The notes under the pieces: model-generated
Seen by the model: the letters and a program-made list of their open reading frames with translations, nothing else
Database searches by the model: none
Told to the model about the DNA's origin: nothing
Translations under genes and position numbers: made by a program
Assembly (NCBI RefSeq): GCF_016653465.1
Contig: NZ_NHSQ01000113.1
Span: 21,664-85,663 of the forward strand
DNA: 64,000 bases
From: Thiocystis minor
GTDB taxonomy: Bacteria; Pseudomonadota; Gammaproteobacteria; Chromatiales; Chromatiaceae
Direction of reading: 5' to 3'
In this document: positions 60,572-64,000 of the stretch, one piece after another
Layout: the number at the start of each line of letters is the position of its first letter
Position numbering within the stretch: the stretch's first letter is position 1

Positions 60572-60852
60572 TCTGGCTCCCGGAAGCCATCGATGACTTG
60601 GAGCGATTACGTGCCTTTTTGCTGGACAAGCATCCAGAAGCGACCCGAAAAGCCGCCCAAGTTGTACTGAAAGGGGCCGACTTGCTGTCCGACTTCCCCG
60701 AAATTGGCCAACCGATGGATGATGGGACTGGACGACGGGAGCTGTTTGAAGCCTTTGGCCGTGGCGAATATGTCTTGAGATACAGAATCGAAGGAGGCGC
60801 CGTCGTGATCCTTCGCGTATGGCACGCCAAAGAACAGCGCGAAACCCATTAG
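60559..60852 (+). CDS. RelE/ParE-family toxin
   Basis: 97 aa. VIWLPEAIDDLERLRAFLLDKHPEATRKAAQVVLKGADLL, then PEIGQPMDDGTGRRELFEAF and YVLRYRIEGGAVVILRVWHAKEQR is the ParE/RelE fold, ending with the conserved RVWH. ParE members poison gyrase, RelE members cleave mRNA; the sequence looks more ParE-like. It overlaps its antitoxin gene. Confidence 0.87.
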   Translation: MSEVIWLPEAIDDLERLRAFLLDKHPEATRKAAQVVLKGADLLSDFPEIGQPMDDGTGRRELFEAFGRGEYVLRYRIEGGAVVILRVWHAKEQRETH

Positions 60853-60864
60853 ACGCATCCCATC

Positions 60865-60890
60865 AAAAATCCCCCGCCGGGGGGATTTTT
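60865..60890. terminator. Bidirectional intrinsic terminator
   Basis: AAAAATCCCCC-GCCG-GGGGGATTTTT sits between the convergent ParE and DsbA-like genes, with A and T runs on both sides. Its arms are the same as those of the ppsA terminator. Confidence 0.92.
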
Positions 60891-60901
60891 CTGTCCGGAC
60901 A

Positions 60902-61564
60902 TCAGCCAGTGATGCCTTCGGCGCGCGCCTTCGCAATGAGTCCGTCGGCGATGGTCAGCAATTCCGGCAATGCCTTCACCTCGCGTCCAAGCACGGCATA
61001 GCGCCCAGCGACCGTGATCGTCGGCACGGCGTCGATGCGATAGCGTTCGACCAGATAATCGCTCCGGCTCAGTTTGGTCTGGACATCGAAGGAATCGAAG
61101 GCCTCGGAGAACGCCTTTGAATCCACGCCATGTTCAACAACCCAGTCCAGAATCGCGGCTTTCGTGAAGAGCCGAAGCCGCTGCTTGTGCAATGCGTCGA
61201 ATACGGACTGATCCAGCCGCTCCAGATCGCCAGTACTCTCCAGCGCATAATAGAACCGCGCCAGACTTGACCAGGCGGCGCGACCGAAACTCACGGGAAC
61301 GCGGCGAAAGGATACATCCGCGGGCAGTTCTTTCGACCAGGAATTGACGATGAGGTTGAGATCGCTGCAATGCGGACAGCCATAGGAAAAGAACTCCAGT
61401 ACCTCGATTTTCCCCGGCGTATCGCTGGGCTGAGGTGGATCGATGAGGCGCCAGTCGCGGCCTTCGAGCAGATCCGCCAACGCGGGCGATAACAGGGAGG
61501 CACCCAGGACGCCCCCTAAGGCGCTCAAGAGGGATCGATTGAAACGGCGACGGCTCAACAGCAT
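60902..61564 (-). CDS. DsbA-like periplasmic thiol:disulfide oxidoreductase
   Basis: About 220 aa with an exported N-terminus ([26 protein letters not shown]). The thioredoxin-fold active site is [13 protein letters not shown] (CPHC, as in E. coli DsbA), with the cis-proline region [15 protein letters not shown]. It introduces disulfides into exported proteins. GGAG lies eight bases upstream of ATG 61564; the frame to 61600 adds an unlikely extension. Divergent from ilvD with 82 bases between starts. Confidence 0.9.
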   Translation of the reverse strand: MLLSRRRFNRSLLSALGGVLGASLLSPALADLLEGRDWRLIDPPQPSDTPGKIEVLEFFSYGCPHCSDLNLIVNSWSKELPADVSFRRVPVSFGRAAWSSLARFYYALESTGDLERLDQSVFDALHKQRLRLFTKAAILDWVVEHGVDSKAFSEAFDSFDVQTKLSRSDYLVERYRIDAVPTITVAGRYAVLGREVKALPELLTIADGLIAKARAEGITG

Positions 61565-61646
61565 CGGGAATCTCCAGGACAGAAATTTCAACAAGGCCAC
61601 GAGTATACTTCGGATGGTTTCATTCCAAGCATTCAGGTCATCTCAA

Positions 61647-63491
61647 ATGCCCCAATATCGATCACGAACCACGACTCATGGCCGCAACATGGCCGGCGCC
61701 CGCGCACTCTGGCGCGCGACCGGTATGACGGACGCGGACTTCGAGAAACCGATCATCGCGGTGGTGAACTCATTTACGCAGTTTGTCCCAGGTCATGTCC
61801 ATCTCAAGGATCTGGGCCAACTGGTCGCGCGCGAAATCGAGGCCGCCGGCGGCGTCGCCAAGGAGTTCAATACCATCGCGGTGGATGACGGCATCGCCAT
61901 GGGTCATCAGGGGATGCTCTATTCGCTGCCGTCGCGGGAGATCATCGCGGATTCCGTGGAATACATGGCCAACGCGCATTGCGCGGACGCGCTCGTCTGT
62001 ATTTCCAACTGCGACAAGATCACCCCCGGCATGCTGATGGCCGCGCTGCGTCTCAATATTCCGGCCGTCTTCGTGTCGGGCGGCCCCATGGAGGCGGGCA
62101 AGGTTCTGCGCGCCGATGGCGAGCATCATCTTGATCTGGTCGACGCCATGATTGCTGGCGCCAATCCCAATGAAACCGACGAGACCGTGGCGCAACTGGA
62201 GCGCTCCGCCTGCCCCACCTGCGGCTCCTGTTCCGGCATGTTCACGGCCAACTCCATGAACTGTCTGACCGAGGCCCTGGGTCTCAGCCTACCGGGCAAC
62301 GGTTCGCTGCTGGCCACGCATGCCAGTCGCAAGGATCTGTTCCTGGAGGCCGGACGACTAATCGTCGAGCTGGCGCGACGCTACTACGAGCAGGACGATG
62401 CCAGTGTCCTTCCGCGCTCGATCGCGACCTTTGACGCCTTTGAAAATGCGATGAGCCTGGATATCGCCATGGGCGGGTCCACCAACACGGTTCTGCATCT
62501 GCTCGCCGCGGCCCATGAAGGCGAGGTGAACTTCACCATGACGGACATCGACCGTCTGAGCCGCAAGGTGCCGAATCTGTGCAAGGTCGCGCCATCCACG
62601 CAGAAGTACCACATGGAGGACGTCCACCGGGCCGGCGGCGTGATCGGCATCCTTGGCGAACTGGATCGTGCTGGACTGCTCCACCGCGATTGCCTGACCG
62701 TGCACAGCAACACCTTGGGCGAGGCAATCGCACATTGGGATGTGGCGCTCAGTCATGAAGACAAGGCACATCAACGCTATCTCGCGGCTCCGGGCGGCAT
62801 CCCGACACAGATCGCGTTCAGTCAGAGCGCCCTGTGGCCCAATCTGGATCTGGATCGCACGGATGGCTGTATCCGGGATCTGGAGCACGCCTACAGCCGC
62901 GACGGCGGTCTCGCCATCCTGTTCGGCAACCTGGCCGAGGATGGCTGTATCGTCAAAACAGCGGGCGTGGATGAGGCGAACCTAAGCTTCAGCGGTCCGG
63001 CACGGATCTTCGAGAGTCAGGAAGACGCAGTGACGGCCATTCTCACCGATCAGATCAAACCGGGCGACGTCGTCGTGATTCGTTATGAGGGACCAAAAGG
63101 CGGTCCAGGCATGCAGGAGATGCTTTATCCAACCAGTTATCTCAAATCCAAGGGACTTGGCAAGGCGTGCGCACTGATCACCGATGGCCGTTTTTCGGGC
63201 GGCACCTCTGGACTCTCCATCGGACATGTCTCACCAGAGGCCGCCGAAAGTGGCGTGATCGGATTGGTGCGGGAAGGCGATCTTATCGAGATCGATATCC
63301 CGGCGCGTCGCATACAGGTTGCGGTTCCGGAGGCCACGCTCGCGCAACGTCGCGCCGCCATGGAGGCGAAAGGGGTGGACGCCTGGAAACCGCTTGAGCG
63401 CCGACGCGAGATTTCATCGGCCTTGAAGGCGTATGCCGCGCTGACGACCAGCGCCGCGCATGGCGCGGTTCGAGACGTTTCGCAGCTCTAA
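61647..63491 (+). CDS. ilvD: Dihydroxy-acid dehydratase IlvD
   Basis: 614 aa, the normal length. It catalyses the third step of branched-chain amino acid synthesis. Fe-S cysteines appear in [14 protein letters not shown] and [42 protein letters not shown] is the family N-terminus, fixing the start at 61647 although the frame is open back to 61443. C-terminal [23 protein letters not shown] is conserved. Confidence 0.96.
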   Translation: MPQYRSRTTTHGRNMAGARALWRATGMTDADFEKPIIAVVNSFTQFVPGHVHLKDLGQLVAREIEAAGGVAKEFNTIAVDDGIAMGHQGMLYSLPSREIIADSVEYMANAHCADALVCISNCDKITPGMLMAALRLNIPAVFVSGGPMEAGKVLRADGEHHLDLVDAMIAGANPNETDETVAQLERSACPTCGSCSGMFTANSMNCLTEALGLSLPGNGSLLATHASRKDLFLEAGRLIVELARRYYEQDDASVLPRSIATFDAFENAMSLDIAMGGSTNTVLHLLAAAHEGEVNFTMTDIDRLSRKVPNLCKVAPSTQKYHMEDVHRAGGVIGILGELDRAGLLHRDCLTVHSNTLGEAIAHWDVALSHEDKAHQRYLAAPGGIPTQIAFSQSALWPNLDLDRTDGCIRDLEHAYSRDGGLAILFGNLAEDGCIVKTAGVDEANLSFSGPARIFESQEDAVTAILTDQIKPGDVVVIRYEGPKGGPGMQEMLYPTSYLKSKGLGKACALITDGRFSGGTSGLSIGHVSPEAAESGVIGLVREGDLIEIDIPARRIQVAVPEATLAQRRAAMEAKGVDAWKPLERRREISSALKAYAALTTSAAHGAVRDVSQL

Positions 63492-63663
63492 GAAAGTCTG
63501 ATCGATTGCTCTCGGCGGGAGCGGCCAGCTTCCGCGCATCAGCCTTGGGATCATGCGCCCATCCGCGCTGATATTTCCGCAACAAACCTTCCGTCGTCGG
63601 GGCGAACAGCCCTGAAGGCATAGGCCCAGCGGATCTGCCGAATCCGAGCGGCAGTATTTTGAC

Positions 63664-63767
63664 GTAGGAGCCCGTTTGCGGGCGACCTGCGGGTCTGCTG
63701 AGGCGATGGGGTTTGGCCGCTCCAAAGGCTTTTGGCAGAAGCGTGTCGCCCGCTAGCGGGCTCCTAC
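63664..63767. repeat. REPIN, second copy
   Basis: GTAGGAGCCCGTTTGCGGGC on the left and GCCCGCTAGCGGGCTCCTAC on the right in inverted orientation, about 62 bases apart; same element as 28960-29040. A degenerate single unit (GTCCGCCAGCGGGCGCCGAC) follows at 63849-63868. The stretch from 63492 to the left arm holds nothing else recognisable. Confidence 0.85.
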
Positions 63768-63884
63768 GATAGCGACTGACGCCAGCATGAGAACGTACGA
63801 TCTGGACATGAGCCTATTTTCAGACAGCGCGCGTGAGCTAGCGGCGTCGTCCGCCAGCGGGCGCCGACGATTTGCGCGCAAAGC

Positions 63885-63917
63885 AACACCCCCATCCTTT
63901 TTGAGGACGGGGGTGTT
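63885..63917 (-). terminator. Terminator of the ribosomal RNA operon
   Basis: On the minus strand AACACCCCCGTCCTCAAAAA, then GGATGGGGGTGTT, forms a long stem just past the 5S 3' end, followed by TTGCTTT. Confidence 0.85.
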
Positions 63918-63928
63918 GGTGGAGAGGG

Positions 63929-64000
63929 CCCTGGCGGTGACCTACATTCGCATGGGGAGGCCCCACACTAGCATCGGCGAGCCACCGTTTCACGTCTGAG
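63929..64000 (-). rRNA. rrf: 5S ribosomal RNA, 3' part (gene continues beyond the window)
   Basis: Read on the minus strand: CTCAGACGTGAAACG, CGCCGATGCTAGTGTGG, GGCCTCCCCATGCGAATG and TAGGTCACCGCCAGG, which align with the last 72 or so bases of gammaproteobacterial 5S rRNA (CTCAGAAGTGAAACG..., GTGTGGGG, CCCCATGCGA, GCCAGG). The 5' part and the rest of the rRNA operon lie to the right of the window. The exact 3' end is uncertain by a few bases. Confidence 0.85.

Noticed and set aside
63787..63999. Open frame at the right edge
   Set aside because: It runs across the rRNA terminator and the 5S rRNA gene.

Overview
The window is GC-rich chromosomal DNA of a gammaproteobacterium. The protein families, REP-type palindromes and codon usage fit a purple sulfur bacterium (Chromatiaceae) best. 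No photosynthesis or sulfur-oxidation genes lie in the window, so the family assignment is inference. Most of the sequence is ordinary, well-packed chromosome with several overlapping start/stop junctions.

Layout. 0-12 kb: tatA-apbE-trkA-trkH (potassium uptake), an APC amino acid permease, a biotin carboxylase / carboxyltransferase pair (accC/oadA type, probably a two-subunit pyruvate carboxylase), and a DUF47-PitA phosphate pair. 12-23 kb: a cyanophycin-type neighbourhood with a DUF1854 protein, an exported small protein, a CapA-like protein, an ABC exporter with a zinc ribbon, and two adjacent cyanophycin-synthetase-like proteins, each of which has lost a different half of the enzyme; a frameshifted MFS/spermidine-synthase fusion gene follows. 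23.7-33 kb: an RND efflux pair, a coiled-coil nuclease-fold gene flanked by direct repeats and a REPIN, uppP, a YcgN protein, a TrhP-type U32 protein and a ChaN-PDZ protein.

33-46.3 kb is the accessory region. It holds a DUF29 pseudogene, a 14-copy hexamer microsatellite, an M1 peptidase, a TacA/TacT toxin-antitoxin pair and a large AT-richer DUF262/HNH (GmrSD-like) gene. It ends with a leftward run of exonuclease-like, JAMM peptidase, FtsZ-like, tandem AAA+ and small protein genes, divergent from a WYL regulator. I know of no described system with this composition. The FtsZ-like protein has lost the GTP-binding signature but keeps an FtsZ-type C-terminal peptide, and it starts with a Tat-like leader. 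This is the strongest candidate for an undescribed system.

46.4-64 kb: acnA, a hicB/hicA pair whose hicA start has become ATA, purB, an OmpA-like protein, a DUF7931-like protein, a lipase-like hydrolase, a decayed sugar ABC ATPase, a UshA-like nucleotidase, a membrane-anchored PAVE-repeat protein, ppsA, a ParD/ParE pair lying between two look-alike terminators, a DsbA-like protein, ilvD, a second REPIN, and the 3' end of a 5S rRNA gene running off the right edge with its terminator.

The pyruvate carboxylase pair and PEP synthase supply C4 and C3 metabolism, acnA the TCA cycle, and purB and ilvD biosynthesis. Three toxin-antitoxin pairs, the GmrSD-like gene and the JAMM/FtsZ-like/AAA locus form the accessory content.
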